DNA from: Lachnospiraceae bacterium
Lineage (GTDB): Bacteria; Bacillota; Clostridia; Lachnospirales; Lachnospiraceae
DNA length: 64,000 bases
Assembly (NCBI GenBank): GCA_910575475.1
Contig: CAJTGD010000016.1
Coordinates: forward strand, 59,431-123,430
Direction: 5' to 3'
Both the position numbers and the translations under genes were made by a program. Positions within the stretch are counted from its first letter, which is position 1. Every line of letters starts with the position of its first letter. Positions 17,699 through 26,278 of the stretch are shown here, in pieces. The notes beneath the pieces are model-generated. The model had not been told where the DNA came from, did no database searches, and saw only the letters and a program-made list of their open reading frames with translations.

Positions 17699-19055
17699 TT
17701 TTCTTTTCCTCGTCTTTCCTCAGTTCATTTTCATTGGAGTGTACGTAGGTTCCGTCCGAATCCACGTAGCTGTACTCATCATAGCAGTTTGTATCCATGG
17801 GGAGAGCCTTCTCCTCCAGTCTGTGGTTGATCAGCATCCGTACAATATAATAGATCACGGCAAAGGTAGGTACTCCCAGGATCATCCCCACAAAACCGAA
17901 CAGTCCGCCGCCCAGCAGGATGGAAAATACCACCCAGAACGCGGATAACCCAGTGGAATTGCCCAGGATCTTGGGTCCAATGATATTCCCGTCCAGCTGC
18001 TGCAGGATCAGGATAAATATCGCAAAATAGATGCCCATCTTCGGGTCGGACAGCATGATCAGTATGGCGCTCGGTATGGCGCCGATATAAGGCCCGAAAA
18101 AAGGGATCACATTGGTCACGCCGACGATCACGCTCACCAAAAGCGTATACGGCATCTTCAGTATGGACAGACTGACAAAGCACAAAACCCCGATAATTGC
18201 GGAATCAATGATCTTTCCAATGATAAAGCCGCCGAAGATCTCGTTGCTTTTGATCGTCAGATGCAGGATCATGTTCGCCTGGGACGGACGGAATAATGCA
18301 TAGATGATCTTTTTTGTCTGCATGGAAAAAGTCTCCTTGCTGAACAATACATAAATCGAAACGATAATTCCGATGATCGCATTGAACAGCTCGCTGACCA
18401 CATTGATAACGCCCTCTGTCAGATTTGTCATGACCACATTGGCCTGGGTCAGCATGTCCGTCTTCATCCAGTTCTGCAGCAGATCCGTCACCTCCCGCAG
18501 CGTCCGGGTAAAGATCTGCTCCAGGGTGGAATCCCCGGCCAGCGTTTTCGTAATGAAGTCCAAGGCATCATTGAGCTGCCCCGGCACCGTCACGGCCATA
18601 TCCCGGATACTCCGGTACAGCTCCGGAATCATCATGTTGCACAGTGCTACGATCACAGCGATCAGAAACATGACTGCCGCCAGGATCCCCACGCTTCTGC
18701 TGACCTGGTGCACCTTTTCAAATTTGGGAAATCTTTTTTTGAGAAACTGACTCAAATGCTGCTCCACAAATTTCATGATGGGATTCAGCAGATAAGCGAT
18801 GGCTAGTCCGTAGATGATGGGCTTGATCGTACGGACGACCATCCACAAAAGCTTTGAAATATCATCCAGCCGCAGCATTGTAAAATAAAAGATGATCACC
18901 AGCACGATCACGATAAACAATGACTTCTCCCGCGTAAGATGCTGCCGCAGCTTGGACTTTTCCTTGCTGCCGAAGCTGGGGCGGTTTATGTAATATCCGC
19001 TTTTTTGCTCCGCTGCCTCGCCGTTTTCATTTTTTTGATCCATATCCTGATTCAT
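17676..19055 (-). CDS. AI-2E family transporter (YtvI/PerM-like membrane protein)
   Basis: 459 residues with about eight transmembrane helices, a hydrophilic loop region around residues 150-250, and the C-terminal signature GVTNVIPFFGPYIGAIPS and GPKILG. The family includes the E. coli TqsA autoinducer-2 exporter, but most members have no proven substrate and some are ion/proton antiporters. The long frame upstream of 19055 is not coding: ATG 19055 has AGGAAG 9 bases upstream. The acidic C-terminal tail overlaps metAA. Confidence 0.85.
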   Translation of the reverse strand: MNQDMDQKNENGEAAEQKSGYYINRPSFGSKEKSKLRQHLTREKSLFIVIVLVIIFYFTMLRLDDISKLLWMVVRTIKPIIYGLAIAYLLNPIMKFVEQHLSQFLKKRFPKFEKVHQVSRSVGILAAVMFLIAVIVALCNMMIPELYRSIRDMAVTVPGQLNDALDFITKTLAGDSTLEQIFTRTLREVTDLLQNWMKTDMLTQANVVMTNLTEGVINVVSELFNAIIGIIVSIYVLFSKETFSMQTKKIIYALFRPSQANMILHLTIKSNEIFGGFIIGKIIDSAIIGVLCFVSLSILKMPYTLLVSVIVGVTNVIPFFGPYIGAIPSAILIMLSDPKMGIYFAIFILILQQLDGNIIGPKILGNSTGLSAFWVVFSILLGGGLFGFVGMILGVPTFAVIYYIVRMLINHRLEEKALPMDTNCYDEYSYVDSDGTYVHSNENELRKDEEKKNADQSAK

Positions 19056-19087
19056 ATTGTAACTTCCTATCCCTTTTATACAGCCGG

Positions 19088-19129
19088 AAAAAATACGGGA
19101 AAATCCGGAGTTTCTCCTGGATTTTCCCG
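19088..19129 (-). terminator. Terminator after the DUF1540 gene
   Basis: CGGGAAAATCC pairs with GGATTTTCCCG, with an inner GGAG/CTCC stem. TATTTTTT follows on the minus strand. Confidence 0.85.
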
Positions 19130-19173
19130 CAGCGCTGTTCTTCACAGCCCAAAAACGCTTCCGGTCACTACGT

Positions 19174-19491
19174 TCAGCCTTTACAGTCAAAAGTCGCGCA
19201 TTCCGTGGATTCGCAGCGGCAGGCATTGCTTCCCTCCACGCTGATCTTCCCGGCATGGCATTCGCATTTTTCATTGTACATACAATCCTTCGCCTCGCAG
19301 TGGATATTCGTGGAAGCAGAAGCTTCTCCTGTCACATTGGAATACGTATCTCCCGATCTTTCCTGGAAGCTGTCGCAGCAAGTCTCCCTGGCCTGCTTGG
19401 CATCGCTCCCGCCGACCTGGATCCGATCCAGGTCACACAGGAAATTCTTATTGTGCCTGCATGTCTGTACGGTACATTTTAATTCCGGCAT
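19174..19491 (-). CDS. Protein with two DUF1540 domains
   Basis: 105 residues built of two similar Cys-rich units, about residues 4-42 (CTVQTCRHNKNFLCDLDRIQV) and 64-103 (CEAKDCMYNEKCECHAGKISV), joined by a Ser/Thr-rich linker. Each has four Cys, a probable metal-binding DUF1540 domain. The function is unknown. AAAGGAGGA is 6 bases from the ATG. A strong terminator follows, so it is a stand-alone gene. Confidence 0.85.
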   Translation of the reverse strand: MPELKCTVQTCRHNKNFLCDLDRIQVGGSDAKQARETCCDSFQERSGDTYSNVTGEASASTNIHCEAKDCMYNEKCECHAGKISVEGSNACRCESTECATFDCKG

Positions 19492-19580
19492 TATGATTCC
19501 TCCTTTATTATAAAAGTCAGTATCATTATGCCCGTTTTTCTGTGTTCTATTCTTTGTATATCATGATCATTCGGCTGTTT

Positions 19581-20096
19581 TTAAACATTTCTTCCGCAGC
19601 ACTTTTTGTATTTTTTACCGCTTCCGCAGGGACACGGGTCATTCCGGCCGATCTTCTTTTCCTTGCGGATGGTTCCGGACTTTCTCTGCTCCAGGAACAG
19701 ACGCTTTCTCGTCTCTTCATCATAGATGTCATTCCACTGGGGCAGCTCATAGAGCCAGTCCGCCCTTGCGTCCACCATATTCTTATACAGCTTCTCCTTG
19801 TCGAAGGCCAGGCTGACCTCTGTATCCTCCTCCATGGTCTCGATCGGATTCGCCTCCTTCAGGCTGTCATTGATGCCGTCCAGAAAACCGACCATGGTCA
19901 TAACATCCATGTTATATTTTTCAGCCAGTTCCCTGACCGTCCCCTTTACTTCCGTGTCCGGATCGGACAAAAGCTTTTCATAAACGCCCTTTTCCACCTG
20001 AAAATACGCATCCCACAGGCTTTTTAACTGCTCTCTCGTCTTTTTCTGGTCATAAGCCATCTCCCGCCATTGTTCCAATAAACTCTTATCACTCAT
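19581..20096 (-). CDS. SEC-C metal-binding domain protein
   Basis: 171 residues: a helical N-terminal region of about 145 residues without a motif I recognise, then a C-terminal SEC-C zinc motif [19 protein letters not shown], the type found at the end of SecA and of YecA-like proteins. It may be a chaperone-type or binding adaptor; no specific role can be given. The frame opens at 20117, but GAAGGAG is correctly spaced for ATG 20096. It has a good promoter. Confidence 0.8.
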   Translation of the reverse strand: MSDKSLLEQWREMAYDQKKTREQLKSLWDAYFQVEKGVYEKLLSDPDTEVKGTVRELAEKYNMDVMTMVGFLDGINDSLKEANPIETMEEDTEVSLAFDKEKLYKNMVDARADWLYELPQWNDIYDEETRKRLFLEQRKSGTIRKEKKIGRNDPCPCGSGKKYKKCCGRNV

Positions 20097-20135
20097 CGTA
20101 CTTAACTCCTTCATCATAAAATAAATCGCTTAATC

Positions 20136-20164
20136 ATTATATACTAATTTTATTCTTACGTAAA
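20136..20164 (-). promoter_or_regulatory. Predicted promoter of the SEC-C gene
   Basis: Minus-strand -35 TTTACG (20159-20164), 17-base spacer, -10 TATAAT (20136-20141), 40 bases before the start codon. Confidence 0.6.
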
Positions 20165-20240
20165 CTCTTATTTTAATCTATATGCATAATAAATGGCACC
20201 GGAAGCTCTTCATGCTGTCCATGCCCTTTTCATTTTCTGA

Positions 20241-20269
20241 TTGAAGTTTCCAGCAAATTCAGATATAAT
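20241..20269 (+). promoter_or_regulatory. Predicted promoter of the small membrane protein gene
   Basis: -35 TTGAAG (20241-20246), 17-base spacer, -10 TATAAT (20264-20269), 72 bases before the ATG. Confidence 0.65.
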
Positions 20270-20341
20270 TCAAACTATATCGTCACACGATCACTGTCAG
20301 CCTTTTCGCTGCTCGAATACCAGTAAAGGAGAATTCCCCAT

Positions 20342-20548
20342 ATGAAACATATCAAACAAGTTCTTGCCCTGCTCGGCGCCGTCCTGTTGGCCGCCTTGTA
20401 TCTTTGCACTCTGATCTTTGCCCTGTCAGACAGCCCGCTGTCCTACGATCTGCTAAAGATCTCAGTAGCAGCCACGATCTTACTGCCTGTGCTGCTGTAT
20501 GCCTGTATTCTCGTTGCCCGGCTCAACCACCGGGATGATGATGACTGA
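20342..20548 (+). CDS. Small two-helix membrane protein
   Basis: 68 residues, not recognised. Two transmembrane helices (VLALLGAVLLAALYLCTLIF and LLKISVAATILLPVLLYACI) are joined by a short loop, and it ends in RLNHRDDDD. It has a good promoter and AAAGGAG 10 bases before the ATG, so it is likely a real gene. Its TGA directly abuts the stop of the gene on the other strand (TGATCA). Confidence 0.7.
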   Translation: MKHIKQVLALLGAVLLAALYLCTLIFALSDSPLSYDLLKISVAATILLPVLLYACILVARLNHRDDDD

Positions 20549-20770
20549 TCAGATCAGCATCAGTTCTGCCAGCGCCAGCATGGAATACCACTGTCCGTTA
20601 TTCCCTTTGCCGGCTTCCTCCCCTTTTGGCTCCTTCCTGCCTCTGCTATGTAGATCCTTTCCGCGCTCCTGCTCTTCCGGTTCTCTTCCTTTAATCACAT
20701 TCCGTTTTCTCAAATACTCTTCCATCGATATCATGGTATCCTCCGATTTTCTATTCATTTTCTGCTGCAT
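20549..20770 (-). CDS. Hypothetical charged small protein
   Basis: 73 residues, strongly charged in the middle (KGREPEEQERGKDLHSRGRKE) with a short hydrophobic end. I do not recognise it. Support comes from the CAGGAGGT site 5 bases before the ATG and from its ending exactly at the end of the convergent gene. The low-complexity sequence leaves doubt that it is translated. Confidence 0.5.
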   Translation of the reverse strand: MQQKMNRKSEDTMISMEEYLRKRNVIKGREPEEQERGKDLHSRGRKEPKGEEAGKGNNGQWYSMLALAELMLI

Positions 20771-20972
20771 AAATTACCTCCTGTGCGCATAAACCCCAGC
20801 TTTACTATTATATGCCCTCCCCCCGGAAATATTCCTCTTTATTCATTTCTGTATCATCTTAGCAGTCAAATGTGACAAGCAAGTGACTCAATTCTTAAAT
20901 TTTTCTAACAATTCTTAACAAAACATCTGTATTATTTTCAACCGATGCGGAGATTAAAGCTTCCTGTTAAGC

Positions 20973-21021
20973 AAAAAAGGCCGGACAACATTCCTCTTTA
21001 CAGGGGAATATCCGTCCAGCC
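20973..21021 (-). terminator. Terminator after purA
   Basis: Minus strand: GGCTGGACGGATATTCC pairs with GGAATGTTGTCCGGCC (few mismatches), followed by TTTTTT. It lies 68 bases past the purA stop. I see nothing else in 20830-20970 apart from AT-rich sequence. Confidence 0.85.
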
Positions 21022-21089
21022 TGAAAGACACCTGCCTCCGTCCGCAGTCTTTTTGACTGCCGAAGCGCAGGAAGCCTCTTTTCGATTCC

Positions 21090-22364
21090 TTATCTGTATA
21101 TGATATCCTCTCTTCCCGGACCATTGCTGATCATCCGGATCGGATATCCGATCTGTTCCTCTACAAATTCAATATATTTTCTGCAGTTTTCCGGAAGCTC
21201 CCCATAGGTTTTGATGCCCCGGATATCGCATTTCCATCCCGGCAGCTTTTTCAGCACCGGCTTTGCCTGATCCAGCAGGTATGTCACCGGGAAGTCCGTC
21301 GTCACCTCACCGTTGATCTCATAGCCCACGCAGACCGGGATCTCATCCAGATACCCCAGCACATCCAGCACTGTAAATGCCACGTCTGTCGTGCCCTGCA
21401 TCCTGCATCCGTATTTGGAGGCCACACAGTCAAACCAGCCCACTCTTCTGGGGCGCCCTGTGGTTGCGCCGTACTCTCCGCCGTCTCCGCCCCGTCTTCT
21501 GAGTTCTTCCGCCTCGTCACCGAACAATTCACTGACAAATGCGCCGGCCCCTACCGCGCTGGAGTATGCCTTGCACACCGTGATGACTTGTTTGATCTCA
21601 TAGGGCGGGATCCCCGCGCCGATGGCGCCGTATGCTGCCAGCGTGGACGAGGATGTGACCATCGGATAGATCCCATGGTCCGGATCCTTTAAAGAACCCA
21701 GCTGTCCTTCCAGCAGGATATTCTTCCCCTCCTTTAAGGCATTGTGCAAAAACAGGGATACATTGCCTACATACGGATCAATCATCTCTTTATATTCCAT
21801 CAATTCCTGATATAACGCGTCCGGATCGATCAGAGGTTTGTGATACAGATGCTCCAGGAACACATTTTTCTGTTCCGCCACACGGACGGACTTTTCCCTG
21901 AGCAACGCTTCGTCATAAAGCTCGCTGACCTGGAAGCCAATCTTCGCAAATTTATCGGAATAGAAGGGCGCGATCCCGGACTTGGTCGAGCCAAATGACT
22001 TTCCGCCGAGACGTTCTTCCTCATACGCGTCAAACAGCTTATGATAAGACATCACGATCTGCGCCCGGTCGGACACCAAGATCTTCGGAGACGGCACTCC
22101 CCGGTCCACAACAGACTGTATCTCCCCGCACAGCCTGGGAATATCCAGTGCGACCCCGTTTCCGATCACACTCGTTGTATGGCTGTAAAACACACCTGAC
22201 GGCAGAGTATGCAATGCAAACTTGCCATAATCATTCACGATCGTATGCCCTGCATTGGCACCTCCCTGAAACCGGACAATGATATCCGATTCTTTCCCCA
22301 GCATATCGGTAATCTTGCCCTTGCCTTCATCGCCCCAGTTTGCTCCAACTACTGCTTTAACCAT
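21090..22364 (-). CDS. purA: Adenylosuccinate synthetase
   Basis: 424 residues, the normal length. The GTP-binding start is NWGDEGKGK, followed by GGANAGHT, STKSGIAP, the IMP/Mg2+ site residues and the TTGRPRRVGWFD segment. The enzyme joins IMP and aspartate using GTP, the first step to AMP. AAAGGAGG is 8 bases from the ATG, with a near-consensus promoter upstream and a terminator downstream, so it is a single-gene unit. Confidence 0.96.
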   Translation of the reverse strand: MVKAVVGANWGDEGKGKITDMLGKESDIIVRFQGGANAGHTIVNDYGKFALHTLPSGVFYSHTTSVIGNGVALDIPRLCGEIQSVVDRGVPSPKILVSDRAQIVMSYHKLFDAYEEERLGGKSFGSTKSGIAPFYSDKFAKIGFQVSELYDEALLREKSVRVAEQKNVFLEHLYHKPLIDPDALYQELMEYKEMIDPYVGNVSLFLHNALKEGKNILLEGQLGSLKDPDHGIYPMVTSSSTLAAYGAIGAGIPPYEIKQVITVCKAYSSAVGAGAFVSELFGDEAEELRRRGGDGGEYGATTGRPRRVGWFDCVASKYGCRMQGTTDVAFTVLDVLGYLDEIPVCVGYEINGEVTTDFPVTYLLDQAKPVLKKLPGWKCDIRGIKTYGELPENCRKYIEFVEEQIGYPIRMISNGPGREDIIYR

Positions 22365-22408
22365 TTCAGATCCTCCTTTTAGCGCTCCTTCTCCAAAGCG
22401 CCGTAAGC

Positions 22409-22437
22409 ATTATACTATAATTTCCCCGATCTGTAAA
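22409..22437 (-). promoter_or_regulatory. Predicted promoter of purA
   Basis: Minus-strand -35 TTTACA (22432-22437), 17-base spacer, -10 TATAAT (22409-22414), 45 bases before the ATG. I saw no purine riboswitch between. Confidence 0.75.
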
Positions 22438-22476
22438 ATATTTTTTGTAAAAATTCAGGACAGAGCCCTCCCTACA

Positions 22477-22621
22477 TTACTGTTCACACGGCGTCGTGCA
22501 CCCTGCTGCGCGGCGTCCGGTCAATAAAGTAACATTTGCCATAATATCCAGCCTCTCGCCGAAGGCGACTTAAAATAGGCTGGATACTGTTACTGGAGCA
22601 CCCAAAGGGTGTGAACAGTAA
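22477..22621. mobile_element. MITE-like structured repeat element (145 bp)
   Basis: The ends are a perfect 13-bp inverted repeat, TTACTGTTCACAC (22477-22489) and GTGTGAACAGTAA (22609-22621). The flanks are duplicated: CCTCCCTACA at 22467-22476 and again at 22622-22631. Inside is a 10-bp inverted repeat TATCCAGCCT/AGGCTGGATA with a nested TCGCC-GAA-GGCGA hairpin, and a GCACCC/GGGTG stem near one end. No coding capacity is seen. The right duplicate contains the last codon and stop of cls, so insertion was immediately after that gene. Confidence 0.7.
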
Positions 22622-22626
22622 CCTCC

Positions 22627-24198
22627 CTACATCAGCGGCGCGATCATCCGCAGGCTCCTGCCCATGATGCTCATTCCGAGACTGATCTTTTTTAAATCTG
22701 CCACACAGATCCTGCGGCACTGCTTCAATGTATTCTGGAAATCCTGCTCCACATCCCACACCACCGGATTATTGTAGAGAAAGACACCGCACTCAAAATG
22801 CAGGTACAGGCTCCGGTAATCCAGGTTGATCGTCCCGATGGTGGCCGTATCGTTGTCGGACACAAAAATCTTGGCGTGCACAAATCCGGGTGTAAATTCA
22901 TAGATCTTTACCCCTGCCTTGATCAGCTCTTTATAGTAGGTCTTTGCCAGAGCAAACGCATACTTCTTATCCGGAATCCCCGGCATGATGATCTTCACAT
23001 CGATCCCGCTCTTTGCCGCCCGGCAGAGTGCATCCATCATCTGGCTGTCCAGGATCAGATACGGGGTCATGATATGTACATATTTTTTCGCATGGTTCAG
23101 AATATGGCAGTACACCTCCTCTCCCACATCCTCGTGGTCAAAGGGACTGTCCCCGTAAGGCATCACAAAGCCCAGCTCCCGGCGAAGCTTCCCCGCCGGC
23201 TTCGTGAGATACCGTCCATAATGCTCCGGCTTACGCTCCGTCACGTTCCACATCTGCAGAAACAGCATAGTCAGGCTCTGCACCGCGTCTCCCTCCAGCA
23301 TAACTGCGGTATCCTTCCAGTAACCGAACCTCTCCTGCCGGTTGATGTACTCGTCCCCCAGGTTGATCCCCCCGGTAAACCCGACTTTTCCGTCTATGAC
23401 ACAGATCTTCCGGTGATCCCGGTTATTCTGCGCGGTGGTGAGCACCGGGCGGATGGGACTGAACATCTTGCAGCGGATTCCGTATTTTTCGATCATCTTC
23501 GGATAATTATAGGGAAGGAGCGAGATGCTGCACATGCCGTCGTACATAAAACGCACATCCAGTCCCTGTGCCGCCTTCTCCTTGAGAACCTTCAGGATCG
23601 AGCCCCACATATATCCCTCGGCCACAATAAAATATTCGAGAAAGATAAATCTCTTCGCCTGCTTCAGCTGTTCGAGCAGAGCCGGAAATTTTTCCTCCCC
23701 GCAGCTGAAATAAGTCGCCTTTGTATTGCGGTATACCGGGAAATGAAGCGACCGGTTCATATAATGGGCCAGATTGGCGTTGGCCGGCTTGCTGGAACGC
23801 AGATCCTCCAGGATACTCTTTTTTTGATTGAGATACGGCCACGTCTCCATCTGCCGCTTTTTCAGCTGCTCTCCCACAAAATGGGTGCCCAGCTCCAGCT
23901 TCGCGTAGACATAAAAGGCACATCCGAACACTGGAAAGATCAGGATCAGAAGGATCCATGTCCGGGTGAATTCAGGACAGGTCTGCTCATTCATAATGTA
24001 GATGATCACACCTGCCTGCACTACCAGAATCACGCCATAAATATAGACCATATAATCCTTCAGGATCGTGAGCAGTCCGGCAAAGGTTGCCAGCTGCAGA
24101 AGGATCAGCAGCAGGATCAGCGCGGTCCGGCTGAATATCACGCGCAGCACGCCCTTTTTTGCTTTTTTCCCTGCCTTTACGGCAATATTGTACTCCAT
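22627..24198 (-). CDS. cls: Cardiolipin synthase
   Basis: 523 residues. Two or three N-terminal membrane helices (FSRTALILLLILLQLATFAGLL and on) are followed by two phospholipase D motifs, HRKICVIDGKVGFTGG and HAKIFVSDNDTATIGT. The enzyme condenses two phosphatidylglycerols to cardiolipin in the membrane. ATG 24198 has AAAGGATG upstream, so the longer frame is not used. The MITE-like element begins right after the stop. Confidence 0.93.
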   Translation of the reverse strand: MEYNIAVKAGKKAKKGVLRVIFSRTALILLLILLQLATFAGLLTILKDYMVYIYGVILVVQAGVIIYIMNEQTCPEFTRTWILLILIFPVFGCAFYVYAKLELGTHFVGEQLKKRQMETWPYLNQKKSILEDLRSSKPANANLAHYMNRSLHFPVYRNTKATYFSCGEEKFPALLEQLKQAKRFIFLEYFIVAEGYMWGSILKVLKEKAAQGLDVRFMYDGMCSISLLPYNYPKMIEKYGIRCKMFSPIRPVLTTAQNNRDHRKICVIDGKVGFTGGINLGDEYINRQERFGYWKDTAVMLEGDAVQSLTMLFLQMWNVTERKPEHYGRYLTKPAGKLRRELGFVMPYGDSPFDHEDVGEEVYCHILNHAKKYVHIMTPYLILDSQMMDALCRAAKSGIDVKIIMPGIPDKKYAFALAKTYYKELIKAGVKIYEFTPGFVHAKIFVSDNDTATIGTINLDYRSLYLHFECGVFLYNNPVVWDVEQDFQNTLKQCRRICVADLKKISLGMSIMGRSLRMIAPLM

Positions 24199-24251
24199 AA
24201 AACATCCTTTCATTGCGTACCACAAGAAATTCCAACTCTGCGCAAAAACAG

Positions 24252-24283
24252 ATAAAATCCCTTGGAGCAAAGGCTCTCAGGGA
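24252..24283 (-). terminator. Weak terminator after the acidic membrane protein gene
   Basis: Minus strand: CCCTGAGAGC and GCTCCAAGGG form a stem around CTTT, followed by ATTTTAT. It would separate this gene from cls only partly. Confidence 0.45.
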
Positions 24284-24297
24284 TCTCATCAATCATG

Positions 24298-24654
24298 TCA
24301 GATCTGTACCTTCTCAGAAGCATCCTCTTCGGCCGCTTCTTCCTGGTCTCTGGACTCTTCTGCCGCAGGCGTCTCCTTCTCGCCGGAAGCGTCCCTGCGG
24401 GCCTTATCACCGTTCTCTTCTGCTTCGGTCTCCGCTTTACGCGCCGCAATGTCGGCCGCTTTGTTCAGCGGAACATATTCCCTTTCGGAAACAGGCTTTA
24501 AGTCTCCGTCCAGGTCAAAATCATCGTCCTCGTCAAAATCGTCCTCATCAAAATCAGATATCTCATCGTTTTTCCGCATAAAATAAGCAATTATCAGTCC
24601 GATTACGGTACCCGCAACAGCAAGGGCTGTCAGCCATTTAAAATTCTTTTTCAA
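24298..24654 (-). CDS. Hypothetical membrane-anchored acidic protein
   Basis: 118 residues starting with TTG (AAAGGAG is 9 bases away). One N-terminal transmembrane helix (WLTALAVAGTVIGLIIAYFM) is followed by a very acidic region (DEDDFDEDDDFDLDGD) and a Glu/Ala-rich tail. The layout resembles YtxH-like or cell-division-associated small membrane proteins, but I find no firm family. Confidence 0.6.
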   Translation of the reverse strand: MKKNFKWLTALAVAGTVIGLIIAYFMRKNDEISDFDEDDFDEDDDFDLDGDLKPVSEREYVPLNKAADIAARKAETEAEENGDKARRDASGEKETPAAEESRDQEEAAEEDASEKVQI

Positions 24655-24714
24655 AACAGAGCTCTCCTTTCTTCCCTACCGTGACTAAATCATTTACTAT
24701 TCTAATACTTTTTA

Positions 24715-24743
24715 ATCATAATTACAATCTTTTTTCATCACAA
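24715..24743 (-). promoter_or_regulatory. Predicted promoter of the acidic membrane protein gene
   Basis: Minus-strand -35 TTGTGA (24738-24743), 17-base spacer, -10 TATGAT (24715-24720), 61 bases before the start. Confidence 0.55.
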
Positions 24744-24796
24744 TCTTTTTTTGAGCCGCATTTCATACCGCGGAAAACAATTCGGCACGCAAGCTG

Positions 24797-26257
24797 TCAT
24801 ATCCATTCTTCTTCCAGGATCCGCACAGCTTCTACGATCTTTTCCTCGCTCATGTTCGCATAGCCCAGCAGGATCGTTGCAGGCGCGTCCGGCCGCGGCT
24901 CGACATCATACTCGGAAAGTCCGTACACCCGTACCCCCCTTTTTTCCGCCCGCCCGATCAGTTCCTCCTCCGTCATGCCGTTCAGAACATGGAGCAGAAG
25001 ATGGACTCCTGCATGCTCCCCAGAAATCCGAAACAACGGGCCTTCGTTTTTGCAGGCATTTCTCGGACGAATCCCCTGCCGCATATCCCCTCCGGTCCGG
25101 CAAAGTCTGCTCTTTAGGCAGGAAAGGAGCGTATCATGCCTGCTCTTATACAGTGCCCGGGTCTTATTCAGGTGCCGCTCAAAATACCCCTCTTCAATGA
25201 ATTTTTTCAGGATCAGCTGATCCACCTTGGATACCGTGGAGTTTAAAAATCCGCTTTTCTCCTGATAGCGTTTCAAAAGAGGCCTGGGCAGAACCAGGTA
25301 GCTCATACGGATGGCAGGCGCGATGGCCTTGGAAAAGGTTCCGATATAGATCACCTTTTCCCGACTGTCATACCCCTGGAGAGCGGGCACCGGCTTTCCC
25401 TTATACCGGAACTCGCTGTCGTAGTCATCCTCAATGATGTATCGCCCTTCCTGCTTCCCTGCCCAGCGCAGCAGCTCCATGCGGCGCCGGATCGGCATCA
25501 CGATCCCCAGAGGATACTGGTGGGAGGGCATCACAAACGCAATATCCGCGCCGGACTCTTCCAGCTTCTGCGCGTTCATCCCTTTTTCATCCATATCCAC
25601 CGTACAGATCCGGAAGGACAGGTTTTCAAACAAACGGTAAGCCTGCCGGTATGTGGGATTTTCGAAGGCCACCTTATGATCCTGCCCAATCACTGTCGCA
25701 AGCAGCATCAAAAGATAGTCATTGCCGGCCCCGATGATGAGCTGCTCCGGTCCGCAGTTGACTCCTCTGGCCTGATGGAGATAACTGCAGATGGCGCTGC
25801 GCAGCCCGTATTCCCCCTGGGGGCTTCCCAGCCGGAACAGCTCCGCCTGGTCGTCCAGCAGGCTTTCCTTGGAAAGCTTCCTCCAGGCATTGTAGGGAAA
25901 GCTGTTCAGATCCACGCCGTTGGGCGTAAAATCATAGGGATAAGAATTCTTTTTTTGTCCGTCAATCTCCGGATGCACGGGGCTGGGGCGCTCCAGCTGA
26001 TATAAGCCCTCCACATCTGCGGCAAAGAAGCCCCGGCAGGCTTCCGATTCCACATAGCCCTCGGATATGAGCTGCTCATAGGCAAGCTCCACCGTACTCC
26101 TGCTGACATCCAGATACCGGCACAATGCACGGGTGGAGGGCAGCTTATCCCCGCTTTTGATCCCTCCGGTCTGGATCTCATGCTTGATATAGCGGTAGAT
26201 CTGCTCATACAGCGGGGTCTTCGACGTTCCGTCCAGACTGATCGCCAGATCATTCAT
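24797..26257 (-). CDS. MocR/PdxR-type transcriptional regulator with aminotransferase domain
   Basis: 486 residues. An N-terminal GntR winged helix (PLYEQIYRYIKHEI, LPSTRALCRYLDVSRSTVELAYEQLISEGYVES) is fused to a class I aminotransferase fold with the PLP lysine in GTFSKAIAPAIRMSY. MocR proteins bind PLP or amino-acid/PLP adducts and control vitamin B6 or amino-acid genes. The usual target is divergent, but here glnS lies directly upstream in the same direction (21 bases), so the target is unclear. Confidence 0.9.
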   Translation of the reverse strand: MNDLAISLDGTSKTPLYEQIYRYIKHEIQTGGIKSGDKLPSTRALCRYLDVSRSTVELAYEQLISEGYVESEACRGFFAADVEGLYQLERPSPVHPEIDGQKKNSYPYDFTPNGVDLNSFPYNAWRKLSKESLLDDQAELFRLGSPQGEYGLRSAICSYLHQARGVNCGPEQLIIGAGNDYLLMLLATVIGQDHKVAFENPTYRQAYRLFENLSFRICTVDMDEKGMNAQKLEESGADIAFVMPSHQYPLGIVMPIRRRMELLRWAGKQEGRYIIEDDYDSEFRYKGKPVPALQGYDSREKVIYIGTFSKAIAPAIRMSYLVLPRPLLKRYQEKSGFLNSTVSKVDQLILKKFIEEGYFERHLNKTRALYKSRHDTLLSCLKSRLCRTGGDMRQGIRPRNACKNEGPLFRISGEHAGVHLLLHVLNGMTEEELIGRAEKRGVRVYGLSEYDVEPRPDAPATILLGYANMSEEKIVEAVRILEEEWI

Positions 26258-26278
26258 CTTTTTCTACAACTCCTAATC

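Noticed and set aside
16408..19055. Possible SAM or T-box riboswitch for metAA
   Set aside because: metAA starts inside the preceding gene; no leader exists, and no T-box signature was seen near cysS or glnS either.
22798..24255. Long plus-strand frame opposite cls
   Set aside because: Shadow of cls, which has both HKD motifs in the real frame.
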